Positions 12,297 to 23,585 of a DNA stretch of 64,000 bases are shown here, piece by piece. A model generated the notes under the pieces. It worked only from the letters and a program-made list of their open reading frames with translations, was not told where the DNA came from and ran no database searches. How positions within the stretch are numbered: position 1 is the stretch's first letter; every line of letters starts with the position of its first letter. The translations under genes were made by a program, and so were the position numbers. The DNA lies in contig JAJJXM010000063.1 in NCBI GenBank assembly GCA_024516155.1, positions 248,001-312,000 on the forward strand, read 5' to 3'. The DNA is from Pyronema omphalodes. Taxonomy: Eukaryota; Ascomycota; Pezizomycetes; Pezizales; Pyronemataceae.

Positions 12297-12468
12297 GTTG
12301 CCTTAGCTCATATCCAGCTTTCTGCAGTTTTTTAGTCAGTATTTTTTCCGCTGCAAGGCTGATGTTCTGCTTTTTTTCTTCCGTTTTTTTGTCCTTCCTG
12401 CCATGATGTGTCATAGCCTGTGATGCTCCCAGGTCAGCTGATATAGCATCAATCTCCTCCGCTACCAA
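12297..12468 (-). pseudogene. Fragment of unrecognised protein-coding sequence
   Basis: The minus frame reads as ordinary, charged protein (MVAEEIDAISADLGASQ, then a Lys/Glu-rich helix ending YELRQRR) before running into the CAAAAAA array. It looks like the truncated C-terminal part of an unrecognised protein whose continuation was replaced by the simple repeat. It could be a chance ORF. Confidence 0.2.
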
Positions 12469-12766
12469 AAGGTTGCCAGTGGCACCTTGCGCAATGGTTC
12501 CGGGTCCATATCACTGCAGATAGAGGACATTCAGATTTTGTTTTTGATTGAATGAGGTGTTCGAGTTAGATTTTGTCGAAGTCGAGGTACCATTGTCCCA
12601 CCTAATCGACATGACGGGGGATTGATATACCCTCTGTTTGTCATTCCTGTTTTAGGCGGCGCTATAAGTATTAGTTTTTCATTGTCAGGTTTCCACCTCC
12701 ATCTTGGTGTCATTATGACGTCAATGCCAACGTACAACCTCACTCGCCGTTAAGCCAACCGCTAAA

Positions 12767-13040
12767 ATGTCTCCCAAACTCCCCACAGCATCCCTAGACG
12801 AACCCCCGGTACCCTACAATCGCCACCTTATGGAACAAGGAGAGACAGAGGTGGTGGAAAAGAGGGAAATCGAGATGAAGGACAAGGTGGAGGAACGCAT
12901 TATGATCACAAGAAATCCGACGACAAAACATCATGCCTACTGGATTTGAAGAGGCCTGGCTCGCATTAGCAATCTTCCCAATCCTCGTGCAGGCTATCGG
13001 CTTGTGGTTTGACGGGCTGTCAACGATGAAGCGGATGTAA
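12767..13040 (+). pseudogene. Remnant of fungal membrane-helix N-terminus family
   Basis: A 60-codon frame (12767-12949) with hydrophilic Glu/Lys-rich sequence overlaps a second frame starting at ATG 12932. The second frame encodes TGFEEAWLALAIFPILVQAI and then GLWFDGLSTMKRM before TAA at 13038-13040. The second part resembles the short N-terminal helix (GFEvAglvLaifPLv...yadGl.tik) common on uncharacterised ascomycete proteins. That resemblance is from memory and needs a profile search. Nothing downstream continues it, so it is probably a decayed gene fragment. Confidence 0.3.
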
Positions 13041-13397
13041 GAACTTTTGGTTGGACGAGTTGGGCAATCGATTTATAAATCACGTATTGGTCAACGGAAG
13101 ATGATTGAAATCGATTGTATTGAAGAACTGGTTGGATTTTTCGGTTGGGAGGGGAAGGAATATGTAATCAGAAAATGTGGTGCACTTTGGTGATATGTAG
13201 AAATTATCATCAATAAACATATGTTCTCCAAAAACCCCATAGACCGATGTCTGAGTGTTTCCATGACGATGAAGAATCTATACATATGCTACAAGAGAGG
13301 ATGTGGTCTGTTCCGGCCTACGGCCGGTCCATTTTGTTGCCTCTACAAATCGAACTGTTGGTTCACAACTCCAACTGTTGATAAACTGGTTACTCGT

Positions 13398-13433
13398 GCC
13401 TAAAGATGGTGGCTAGCGCCACCATCTTTAGGC
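13398..13433. repeat. Perfect 16-bp inverted repeat, 4-nt loop
   Basis: The arms GCCTAAAGATGGTGGC and GCCACCATCTTTAGGC are exact reverse complements around TAGC. A smaller GC-rich hairpin (CCGGCC/GGCCGG) lies 80 bp upstream near 13313-13327. It may be the tip of a foldback element or a terminator-like structure; no gene ends here. Confidence 0.85.
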
Positions 13434-14328
13434 GTGAACATATAATGTGACGGGTTTCGACTATATATATGATGTGATCTTAAGAATCTGAAACTCGCCT
13501 ATGATTCCCGCAAGAGCAGCCTGGGATAAACAATATTCCTAGTGATGCAGTTAATGTTATCCTGTGACAGCGATATTCTGACATGTTTCCTCTGCCTGTC
13601 CCTTCACAGATATGTGTTGGAACACAAAGTTTATTGGGGCAAGCAGAAGATATTTTCTTGCCGATTGGAGGATTTGTCGAGTAATTTCACCTTTACAATA
13701 TATCATGGGTTGTAACTTCAGGACAATAACTCTCGAATCCTTGACCAGCCACTTCTGTATTGAGAGGTTTCTACACAATCACCAGTTTTTCGATTTGATT
13801 TCAATTTCTTAGGCCTTGCCAAACTCAATATTATAACGTATCGTACAGTCTTGATATAAATCGGAGGCTCTAACTTTTACCCCAGGATCTCGCTGGGAAT
13901 CGTCCCAGAGCGTACATGATATCTTGGGCCTGTTGTCACCCTTATTCCTTATGCTGGTTTTGCTTCTCGTCTGTACATTTGGAGCCCTGTTTGCTCTTTT
14001 TCCACTGGCCTCTCTGAACTCGCCTGTCTCCTCTCTCCTCCCTGAACTGTTCTTCCACTTATCACCTGGCCTCTGCCTTCAACGTTACCACATTGTTTCT
14101 ACTCCCTTTCTGCCCTTCTTCCTCTCTGTCTTTTCACTCGTATTATTTCTTCTTCAGCTTTTACATCACAGTTCATCTTTCTCACTTTGCCAATCCTTCC
14201 TCCATTCATGTACATATGTGTCTGTCTTTCATGTTTTTTTTAATTTTTCTTTTTCTCATTGTGCAGCATTAACTTTCATGTTGATTCAGAAAGACTTTAT
14301 GCATATTCTAAGATTCGATCAGTGCTCC

Positions 14329-14547
14329 TCAGCCTGTTCTCATTCTTTCCGAGTCATTTTTTGATATCCTCATGATGTTTCTGAAGCTCAGTCTCAGTAA
14401 TGGGAAATCCTCCTTGGGAGGCTTCAAAACGTTCTCTGCTTCCTTCCACTGTTTTTCTGCCTTCAGCCTATTCAAATCCGCTTTATATATCTCCTCACAC
14501 AGTGTGTCAAGATTCTCCTCAATAAAACCGCAGTTGCTTAACTTCAT
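14329..14547 (-). pseudogene. Broken minus-strand coding fragment, coiled-coil-like
   Basis: A 72-codon frame rich in Glu/Lys/Leu (LCEEIYKADLNRLKAEKQ and following) reads like the end of a coiled-coil protein. Upstream on the minus strand (14560-14850) another frame contains a Cys pair (DTCDLC) in plausible protein sequence, separated by stop codons. The two may be parts of one decayed gene. I do not recognise the family. Confidence 0.25.
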
Positions 14548-14929
14548 CTGTTAGCGTCTCGTCGACTGTATCTGCAGCATGCGGCAAAGGTCACAGGTGT
14601 CCGTATATTTTATCCGGCCAACCATTAACAGCTGAATTGCATCATGAATTGTATCAAAGGTGCGAAGTGGTTCGGGATTGGAAAGGCGAATGGGATCTGT
14701 GCCCAGGCAGCCAGGAGAGCAGTCTTATATGTTTCCCATCGAATCTGTTCCGGTTGCCACGGTTGCCGGTTTTACCATCCCGCCATGTATTCCCGAGGCT
14801 TTTGTATTGCCGCCCGACAGCCAGAGGAGTTCACGATTAAATTAGTCTGAAATTACATCATCACAGCCTTTAATGATAACGCTATACCGTATCAGGTAAA
14901 TAACTAAAATATCTGCTTATAGTATTCTG

Positions 14930-15085
14930 ATTATAAACCGAAGAATCTTATACAATTGCCTGTATAAATTTTCGCGCTAGTCAAATATTTATACACATGC
15001 TATTATAAATCGAGAAATCTTATACAATTGCCTGTATAAATATTTGACTAGCGCGAAAATTTATACACATGCTATTATAAGTCAG
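14930..15085. repeat. Tandem 72-bp repeat with internally inverted 35-bp segment
   Basis: Two direct repeats, offset by 72 bp, each contain a 35-bp segment bounded by TGTATAAAT and ATTTATACA. In the first copy (14961-14995) the core reads TTCGCGCTAGTCAAAT; in the second (15033-15067) the core is its exact reverse complement, ATTTGACTAGCGCGAA. The flanks (CTTATACAATTGCC before, CATGCTATTATAA after) keep the same orientation. The segment has therefore flipped in one copy relative to the other. Confidence 0.9.
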
Positions 15086-15305
15086 ATTTTTAAACAAGCG
15101 ATCGGTATAAATGCTGTTTAGATTCTTCGCATGTATATGTTTTTTGGTGGGGAACTTGTATAACATATACAATCTTGGTGGCAAAAATGTACCATAGTGT
15201 TTAGTCTGGATATATATCCAACCTTCCGAGAAAATACAACAAAACAACTGTGTTCTTGTTGAGTAGTCGTGACTGTTTATATATAGCTAACGGGAATCAA
15301 CTATC

Positions 15306-15392
15306 AGCCATCATAGCTCATACCATTTGCTCTGTCCATATTCGCAGGAGAGAACCAGGTAAACCATGTCTGATTTATGGCTTCACTTTTTT
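15306..15392 (+). ncRNA. Candidate Pol III small RNA, family D representative
   Basis: An 87-nt candidate from AGCCATC to the T6 run at 15387-15392. TATATA begins at 15278 (28 bp upstream), TAGCTCATA is at 15314-15322, and the B-box-like GGTTCGAGTC is at 15417-15426. That is the closest match in the array to the eukaryotic consensus GGTTCGANTC. AGCCAT pairs with ATGGCT; the seventh position is unpaired. In most other D loci (18313, 21484, 25296) the interior has an AAACC/GGTTT hairpin. D loci are always followed by a family-A locus. Confidence 0.4.
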
Positions 15393-15777
15393 GGTTGATT
15401 TGTGCAGGGGGACGGGGGTTCGAGTCATCGCTGTGCAATGTTTTTGATAAGTGGTCTATGATCTTTGTTTCTAAAGGAGTTAATGATGTACATTGATATT
15501 GATATACCTGGGAATCCTACTTTTGAATTTGGGGCTATTTTCCGTTCTTTACATATCAAAGGTAGGAGCAGCATCTCGCATTTACAGTTGCTTTTTTTGT
15601 TTGCTTTGACTCTGCAGCTTTCCGTATTTTGGGGAGACAAGATTAGTGTGGATACATATATATATATATACCAAACCTGCTATCTTCTTTGCAACAAAGA
15701 AGCGTCTGTGTTGTTGAGTTGTGGAACAGTTGAGGCAGTGGGTGTGGTTTATATACCACCACCTCTAGCAAAACAAC

Positions 15778-15858
15778 AGCCATCATAGCTCATGTAAAAG
15801 ATTATTTAAAAAGGGTTTTCTGTCTTAAGATAAAAATTGCCATGGCTTCTACTTTTTT
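15778..15858 (+). ncRNA. Candidate Pol III small RNA, family A representative
   Basis: An 81-nt candidate from AGCCATC to the T6 run at 15853-15858. TATATA is at 15750-15755, the A-box-like TAGCTCATG at 15786-15794, and the B-box-like GGTTCGGATC at 15877-15886. The interior contains a CTTAAG palindrome (TGTCTTAAGAT; a perfect TTGTCTTAAGACAA in the copy at 10504). AGCCAT pairs with ATGGCT. This is the most abundant family (10 or more loci); the copy at 28426 has lost the T run. Confidence 0.4.
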
Positions 15859-16916
15859 AGTCCGAGGGGGTGCGGGGGTTCGGATCATGGTTTGCGCTGT
15901 GGTTCTTGTTTCAGTGAATCGTTTTATTTTGGTTTGAGAGAGTGGACGATGTAAATGTAACTGAGGCGGAATAATAATTGCGAATTTGCTCGCCTGTTTT
16001 TTTCGGGAGATGTAGTGAATCTTGCTGCGTTCCGACAATACGCGAGAAAGAGCAGCGAGAATATACATGATACATCCTAACTTATCAGCACCAGTGAACC
16101 GGCTGGGTTGTTGGGAAGCTGGGGGAGGCTATATATTGCAAGTCAGTACGAATCCATAGCCATTATAGCTCATATGAAGTATCACAAGAAGAACGGTCTA
16201 TGTACGTTTATAACGCTTTGCAATGGCTTCGATTTTTTAGTCCCAGGGTAGCGTGGGTTCGGAACATGGTTTGGGGGGTTTTTCTTTTTATTTTGGTGCG
16301 ATTCGGGATTTGGGGTTTTTGGTTTCTGGTTCTTGATTCTTGGGGGCGCGATTTGTATGGACGTTTCGAGGCATATGGGAGTATGAGACTGACATGAGGG
16401 GAAATGATCATTTCGAATATAATTTTCTTGCTATTCGAAAGTTTTTAGACTCTGCAGCGTTCCGGCTGTCAGGGAAAAAGATCAGTCTGGATATATATCC
16501 AACCTTCCAAGAAAATACACCAAAACAACCGTATTGTTGTTGTTGAGTAGTCGTGACTGTTTATATATAGCCAACGAGAATTAACTATCAGCCATCATAG
16601 CTCATACCATTTGCTCTGTCTATGTTCGCAGGAGAGAACCAGGTAAACCATGTCTGATTTATGGCTTCACTGTTTTGGTTCATTTATGCAGGGGGACGGG
16701 GGTTCGAGTCATCGCTGTGCAATGTTTTTGATAAGTGGTCTATGATCTTTGTTTCTAAAGGAGTTAATCATGTACATTGATATACCTGGAAATTTTTGGG
16801 ACTATTTTCCGTTCTTTACATATCTAAGGTAGAAGCATCATTTTGCATTTGGGGTTCCTTTTTTTATTTGCTTTGACTCTGCATCTTTCCGTATTTTGGG
16901 GAGACAAGATTAGTGT

Positions 16917-16952
<36 letters not shown>

Positions 16953-17476
16953 AACCTGCTATCTTCTTTGCAACAAAGAAGCGTCTGTGTTGTTGAGTTG
17001 TGGAACAGTTGAGGCAGTGGGTGTGGTTTATATACCACCACCTCTAGCAAAACAACAGCCATCATAGCTCATATAAAAGATTATTTAAAAAGGATTGTTT
17101 GTCTTAAGATAAAAATTGCCATGGCTTCTACTTTTTTAATCCGAGGGGGTGCGTGGGTGCGTGGGTTCGGATCATGATTCGGGGGTGGCTTTTGTTGTGG
17201 TGGGATTTCCGGTTTGTTTGTGATTTGTTTGAAAGGAGTGGATGAAGTAAACTACAATGACAGGGAATAACCATTTCAAATTTAGTGCTCCTTTTTTTTC
17301 TTTATTTATTTCCAGATCTCGTGATGTTGTAAGCTAGCATCGTGCGGGGATGTCAGGGTGAAGGAATAAGGTGGATTATCTAGGATATGCTGACTTTAGT
17401 TTTAGCAACAATGAAGCGGCTGTGTTATTGAATTGTGGAGTAGTGGTTTATATACAGTCAACCAAAACCAACTACC

Positions 17477-17557
17477 AGCCATCATAGCTCATATCGTATC
17501 CTATGGTTTCGATGGTACATTAGTGAAAATAGTGATCTTCGATGGCTTCGGTTTTTT
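17477..17557 (+). ncRNA. Candidate Pol III small RNA, family F representative
   Basis: An 81-nt candidate from AGCCATC to the T6 run at 17552-17557. TATATA starts at 17449 (28 bp upstream), TAGCTCATA is at 17485-17493, and GGTTCGGATC is at 17583-17592. All seven bases AGCCATC pair with GATGGCT. A second F copy starts at 20056 with the same interior. Its ATG frame stops within a few codons, so a peptide is unlikely. Confidence 0.4.
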
Positions 17558-20500
17558 ACTAGATTTGTACAGAGAGGGCATGGGTTCGGATCATGGTTTG
17601 GGGCTCGTTTTTTTCTTGTGGTGGGATTTGTGGCTTCTGGTTTTCGGTTTGAAGGGAGTGGATGATGTAAACTACATTGAGAGGGAATAATGATTTCCAA
17701 TTTGCTTTTCTTTTTTTTTCTCAAGATGCAGTGAATCTTGCCGCGTTCCGACAATACGAGAGAAAGAGCAGCGAGAATATACATGATATATCCTGACTTC
17801 TAAGCACCAGCGAACCGGCTGGGTTGTTGGCAAGCTGGGGGAGGTTATATACTGCCAGTTGGTGGATATCAACAGTCATTATAGCTCATATCAAGTATCA
17901 CTAGAATAACGGTCTATGTACGTTTATAACGCTTTGCAATGGCTTCGATTTTTTAGTCCGAGGGGAGCGTGGGTTCGGATTATGGTTTGGGGTTTTTTTT
18001 CTTTTTGTTTTGGTCGGATTCGGGATTCGGGGTTTTTGGTTTCTGGTTTTTAAATTTTGGGGGCGCGATTTGTATGGATGTTTCGAGGAATATGGGACTA
18101 TGGAACGAAGACTGATATGAGGGGAAATGATCATTTCGAATATAGTTTTCTTGCTCTTCGACAGCTGTTAGACTCTGCAGCGTTCCGGCTGTCAGGGAAA
18201 AAGATTACTCTGGATATACATCCAACCTTCCGAGAAAATACAACAAAACAACTGTGTTGTTGTTGTTGAGTAGTCGGGACTGTTTATATAGAGCTAGCGG
18301 GAATCAACTATCAGCCATCATAGCTCATACCATTTGCTCTATCTATGTTCGCAGGAGAGAACCAGGTAAACCAAGCCAGGTTTATGGCTTCACTTTTTTG
18401 GTTGATTTGTGCAGGGGGACGGGGGTTCGAGTCATCGCTGTGCAATGTTTTTGATGAGTGGTCTATAATCTTTGTTTACAAACGAGTTAATGATGTACAT
18501 TGATATTGATATACCTGGGAATCGTAATTTTGAATTTAGGACTATTTTCCGTTCTTTACATATCTAAGGTAGGAGCAGCATTTCGAATTTGGGGTTTCTT
18601 TTTTTTTTTTTTTGATTTCTTTCATTGTGCAGGTTGTCGTATTTCGGGGAGACAAGATTAGTGTGGATATATATATATCTATATATATATATACATCAAA
18701 CCTGCTATCTTATTAGCAACAACGAAGCGGCTGTGTTGTTGAGTTGTGGAACAGTTGAGGCAGTGGGTGTGGTTTATATACACCTGACTCAACGAAACCA
18801 TCAGCAATGTTAGCTCATATAAAGGGTCTATTGAAAAAGGCGTATCCGCCTCAGATATAGCCATGGCTTCTACTTTTTGCAGTCTGAGGGGGTGCGGGGG
18901 TGCGTGATTTCGGATCATGGTTTGGGTGTGGCTTTTGTTGTGGTGGGATTTCGGGTTTGTTTGCGATTTGTTTGAAAGGAGTGGATCACGTAAACTACAA
19001 TGAGAGGAAATAATTCTTTCGAATTTGGGAATTCTTTTTATTTTCCTTTTTTCTAGATCTCGTGAAGTTGGCTGGCGGCGTGCTGGAGGTGTGTCAGTTT
19101 GAATATATATGAAACATCCCGAGGGAACGAGTAAACAACATACCATCTTTCTTGATACGCAGTTCGGGCAGAGGGGGTGGTTTATATGAAGTCATATCAA
19201 ATCAACCGTCAGCCATTGTAGCTCATATATTGATCATTGACTTAAACCATTGCCCATGGTGACCTTCCATGGCTTCAATTTTTTACTTGATTCGTACAGA
19301 GGGACGTGGGTTCGGATCATGGTTTTGGGGTAGTTTTTTTCTTGTGGTCGGCATTGTGTTTTCTGGTTTTGGGATTGAAGGGAGTGGATGATGTAAACTA
19401 TAATGAGAGGGAATTATAATTTCAGATTTAGGGCTTCTTTTTATTTTTCTTGTTTCCGGAATGTCGTGATATCGTAGGCTAGCATCGTGCGAGAGGCCAG
19501 GGTGAAGGAATAGAGTGGATTATCTTGGATATGCTGACTTTAGTTTCGGCTGTGTTATTGAGTTGTGGAGTAGTTGAGTAGTTGAGGCAGTGAGTGTGGC
19601 TTATAGGTTAATATACAGCCAGCTTAAAGCAACTATCAGCCATCATAACTCATAGAGTACATGTCTCATCTCAAAGATACACCAGTCAAAATGGTAATCT
19701 TCGATGGCTTCAATTTTTTACGTGATTTGTACAGAGGGAGCATGGGTTCAGATCATGGTTTAGGGGTGGTTTTTTTCTTGTGGTGGGCATTATGGTTTCT
19801 GGTTCTGGGATTGAAGGGAGTGGATGAAGTAAACTACAATGACAGGGAATAACCATTTCAAATTTAGTGCTCCTTTTTATTCTTTTTATTTCCAGATCTC
19901 GTGATGTCGTAGGCTAGCATCGTGCGGGAAGTCTGGGGGAAGGAATAAGGTGGATTATCTAGGATATGCTGACTTTAGTTTTAGCAACAATGAAGCGGCT
20001 GTGTTATTGAATTGTGGAGTAGTGGTTTATATACAGTCAACCAAAACCAACTACCAGCCATCATAGCTCATATCGTATCCTATGGTTTCGATGGTACATT
20101 AGTGAAAATAGTGATCTTCGATGGCTTCAATTTTTTACTTGATTTGTACAGAGGGAGCATGGGTTCGGATCATGGTTTGCGCTGTGGTTCTTGTTTCGGT
20201 GAATTGTTTTATTTCGGTTTGAGAGAGTGGATGACGTAAACCTCAATGAGAGGGAATTATAATTGCGATTTTAAATTTTTTTTTTGTGTTTGAAAATGTC
20301 TAAACCTGGCAAGTGCCGCCAGTCTACTGTGATTTTGATTTTAATTTTAATTTTGGTGTTGATGTTGATGTTGACGTTAATTTGAATTCGAAACCGATTA
20401 TGATTATGATTATGATGATGACATTCATTACAGTTATAACCCAGTCTGCAACAAAAACAAAAGGCGTATAATTCAGCTAAACACATAACAAAATTTATCA

Positions 20501-22769
20501 CAGTCACTATCCATCATAACTACAGTGTACTATATCCGGCAGTTGAGCAGTTGAATCATTGAATCATTGAATCGTCCAGGCCGTGGACGCAGTGGCGGTA
20601 GTTTAAGCAATTTAAGCAACTTAACCGGCTCAGCAGCTTAGCAGTTTATATACCCCCACCTCAAGCAAAATAACAGCCATCATAGCTCATATAAAAGATT
20701 AGTGAAAAAGGATTGTTTGTCTTAAGATAAAATTTGCCATGGCTTCTACTTTTTTAGTCCGAGGGGGTCGGGGGTGCGGGGGTTCGGATCATGGTTTGGG
20801 TGTGTTTTTGTTTTGGTGGAACTTTTGTTTTATTTTGGAGGGAATCAATGATGCAAATGTACCTGAGGCGGAATAATAATTTCGAATTTGCTTTTCTTTG
20901 TTTTTTCTCGAGATGCAGTGAATTTTGCTGCGTTCCGACAATACGCAAGAAAGATCAGTGAGAATATACATGATATAACTAACCAGCTGGGTTGTTAGGC
21001 AGTTGAGGCGGGTTATATATTGCCAGTTAGTGGTAACTGACAGCCATTACAGCTCATATCAAGTATCACTAGATGAACGGTCTATGTGTGTTTAAGGAGT
21101 TTTTCAATGGCTTCGATGTTTTAGTCTGAGGGGAGCGTGGGTTCCGATTATGGTTTGGGGGGTTTTTCTTTTTGTTTTGGTAAGATTCAGGATTCGGGAT
21201 TCGGAGTTTTTGGTTTCTAGTTCTTGATTCTTGGAGGCGCGATTTGTATGGATGTTTCGAAGAATATGGGACTATGGAACGAAGATTCATATGAGGGGAA
21301 ATGATCACTTCGAATTTAGTTTTCTCGCTATTCCAAAGTTTTTAGACTCTGCAGCGTTCGGGCTGTCATGGAAAACGTTTAGTCTGGATATATATCAAAC
21401 CTCCCGAGGAAATACTACAAAACAACTGTGTTCTTATTCAGTAGTCGGGACTGTTTATCTATAGCCAATGAGAATTGACTATCAGCCATCATAGCTCATA
21501 CCATTTGCTCTGTCTATGTTCGCAGGAGAGATCCAGGCAAACCAAGCCAGGTTTATGGCTTCACTTTTTTGGTTGATTTGTGCAGGGGGACGGGGGTTCG
21601 AGTCATCGCTGTGGAATGTTTGTGATAAGTGATCTACAATCTTTGTTTTCAAAGGAGTTAATCATGTACAGTGATGTACCGGGAAATTGTACTTTGGAAT
21701 TTAGGACTATTTTCCGTTCTTTACATATCCAAGGTAGGAGCAGCATTTCCAATTTGGGGTTTCTTTTTTTTTTTTTTTTTGACTGCAGCTTTCCGTATTT
21801 TGGGGAGACAAGATTAGTGTGGATATATATATATATATATACCAAACCTGCTATCTTCTTAGCAACAACGAAGCGGCTGTGTTGTTGAGTTGTGGAACAG
21901 TTGAGGCAGTGGGTGTGGTTTATATACCACCACCTCTAGCAAAACAACAGCCATCATAGCTCATGTAAAAGATTATTTAAAAAGGATTGTTTGTCTTAAG
22001 ATAAAAATTGCCATGGCTTCTACTTTTTTTAATCCGAGGGGGTGCGGGGGTGTGGGAGTGCGGGGGTTCGGTTCATGGTTTGGGTGTGGTTTTTGTTATG
22101 GTGGGATTTGGGTTTCGGGGTTGGTTGTTTGTTGTTTGTGGTTACTGGTTTATGGTTGAAGGTGTGGATGACGTAAACCTCAATGACAGGGAATAGTTAT
22201 TTCGAATTTAGGCCCCTTTTTTGTTTTTGTTTCCGGGATGTCGTGGAGTTGACAGCGTACTGGAGGTCTGGTAGTTTAGACATATATCAAGCATGTCAAG
22301 TAACCGAGGAAACAACATACCATCATTCTTCATAACCAGCCGAGACATCGCGGATGGTTTATATAAAGTCATCTCAAATTAACCGTCAGCCATTGTACCT
22401 CATATATTGATAATTGAAATAAACCAATAACCAGGGTGACCTTCGATGGCTTCAGTTTTTTACTTGATTTGTACAGAGAGGGCATGGGTTCGGATCACAG
22501 TTTGCGCTGTGGTTCTGGTTTCGGTGGATCGTTTTATTTTGGTTGGAGAGAGTGGACGATGTAACTATAACTGAGGCGGAATAATGATTTCGAATTTGGA
22601 GTTTTATTTTCTTTTTTCGAGATGTCGTAAACGTTGCAGATTTCCCGCGGTCTATAAGAAAGATCGGTCAGAAGGTACATCAAATATCATAACTTCCTAG
22701 CAACAGCGAACAGAATGTGCTGTTAGGTAGTTCAGGCGGGTTATATACTGCAACTAAGCACGGATTAGC

Positions 22770-22857
22770 AGCCATCATAGCTAATATAGAAGCATTACTA
22801 AAAGAACGTTCTGTGTGTCAACTCATGGATGTAATACTTCAATGGCTTCAGTTTTTT
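22770..22857 (+). ncRNA. Candidate Pol III small RNA, family G representative
   Basis: An 88-nt candidate from AGCCATC to the T6 run at 22852-22857, with TATATA at 22742-22747 (again 28 bp) and an A-box variant TAGCTAATA. The B-box-like motif is GGTTCGGAAC near 22874. A relative starts at 30883; there the terminal stem is broken but the B-box motif (GGTTCGCATCC) is excellent. The interior is unrelated to families A-F. Confidence 0.35.
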
Positions 22858-23121
22858 GGTCCGGGGGAGCGTGGGTTCGGAACATGGTTTGGGTTGTGTT
22901 TTGTTCTTGGGGTGGGGTTTGTGGTTTGTAGTTTTTGTTTTTTGGAGGCGCGATTCGTTTGGATATTTTATGGAATATAGTACGTATGTGGTGAGGATGG
23001 ATGCCAGCGGGAAGCATCATTTTGAATTTGAACTTCGTTTTTGGTTTCGAAACTTTCCAACCCGTCAAGTGTTGTTAGGAGGCCAGGGCAGGTTATATAC
23101 GACTAGTCGTTTCAAACGAAC

Positions 23122-23210
23122 AGCCATCATAGCTCATATCATATGTGACAAAAAAGACAAGGATCATATGCGGTAAAGATACTAGGTTATTGTTATGGCT
23201 TCAAATTTTT
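23122..23210 (+). ncRNA. Candidate Pol III small RNA, family H (single copy)
   Basis: An 89-nt candidate from AGCCATC to a T5 run at 23206-23210. TATATA is at 23094-23099, exactly 28 bp upstream, and TAGCTCATA is intact. Its interior, which contains a CATATG palindrome, is not shared with any other locus in the window, while the framework is conserved. The B-box-like site is degenerate (GATTCGGTTC). Confidence 0.35.
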
Positions 23211-23511
23211 AGTCTGAGGGGAGCGTGGATTCGGTTCATGGTTTGCGCTGTGGTTGTTGTTTTGGTGGGATGTTTTGTTTTGGTTTGAAGGAGTGGATGA
23301 TGTAAACTAAAATGAGGGGAAATTATAATTGCGATTTTGAACTTTTTTTTTTGTGTTCGACAATGTCTAAACCTGGCAAGGTGCCGCCAGTCAGGGGCTA
23401 AGTTCAGTCTGGAATATATCAAACATCCCGAGAAAAGAACATACTGTCTGTCTTAATAAGAAGTTTGGGCAGAGGAGGTGGTTTATATACAGCCAACAAA
23501 CAACAAATATC

Positions 23512-23585
23512 AGCCATTGTAGCTCATATATTGATAATTGAAATAAACCATTGCCCATGGTGACCTTCCATGGCTTCAATTTTTT
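23512..23585 (+). ncRNA. Candidate Pol III small RNA, family E representative
   Basis: A 74-nt candidate from AGCCATT to the T6 run at 23580-23585. TATATA is at 23484-23489 (28 bp upstream), TAGCTCATA at 23520-23528, and GGTTCGGATC at 23611-23620. AGCCAT pairs with ATGGCT, and the interior carries an ACCAT/ATGGT hairpin with a TGCCC loop. Related loci start at 19211, 22388 and 27062. Confidence 0.4.

Larger units (their letters stand above)
11816..15249. other. Array interruption with simple repeats and gene debris
   Basis: This 3.4-kb stretch lacks the cassette motifs and separates array blocks 1 and 2. It holds short AT-rich repeats of GATATAACATTCTATAA type (11870-11970), a CAAAAAA array, fragments of at least three broken ORFs, a perfect 16-bp hairpin and an inverted segment (listed separately). 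No transposase or terminal repeats bounding the whole stretch were found, so it may be several insertions or the remains of older host DNA. Confidence 0.5.

Noticed and set aside
12300..12330. A further cassette with TAGCTCATA after the CAAAAAA array
   Set aside because: It lacks TATATA, AGCCAT, ATGGCT and the B-box-like site; a nine-base match alone is not enough.
12062..12468. Lys/Gln-rich or Phe/Cys/Leu-rich proteins across the CAAAAAA array
   Set aside because: They are translation of a 7-bp repeat with no stop codon in several frames.
13924..14364. 146-codon hydrophobic plus-strand ORF
   Set aside because: It is antisense to purine-rich, Lys/Glu-type degenerate coding sequence; the Phe/Leu/Ser composition is what such antisense frames give.
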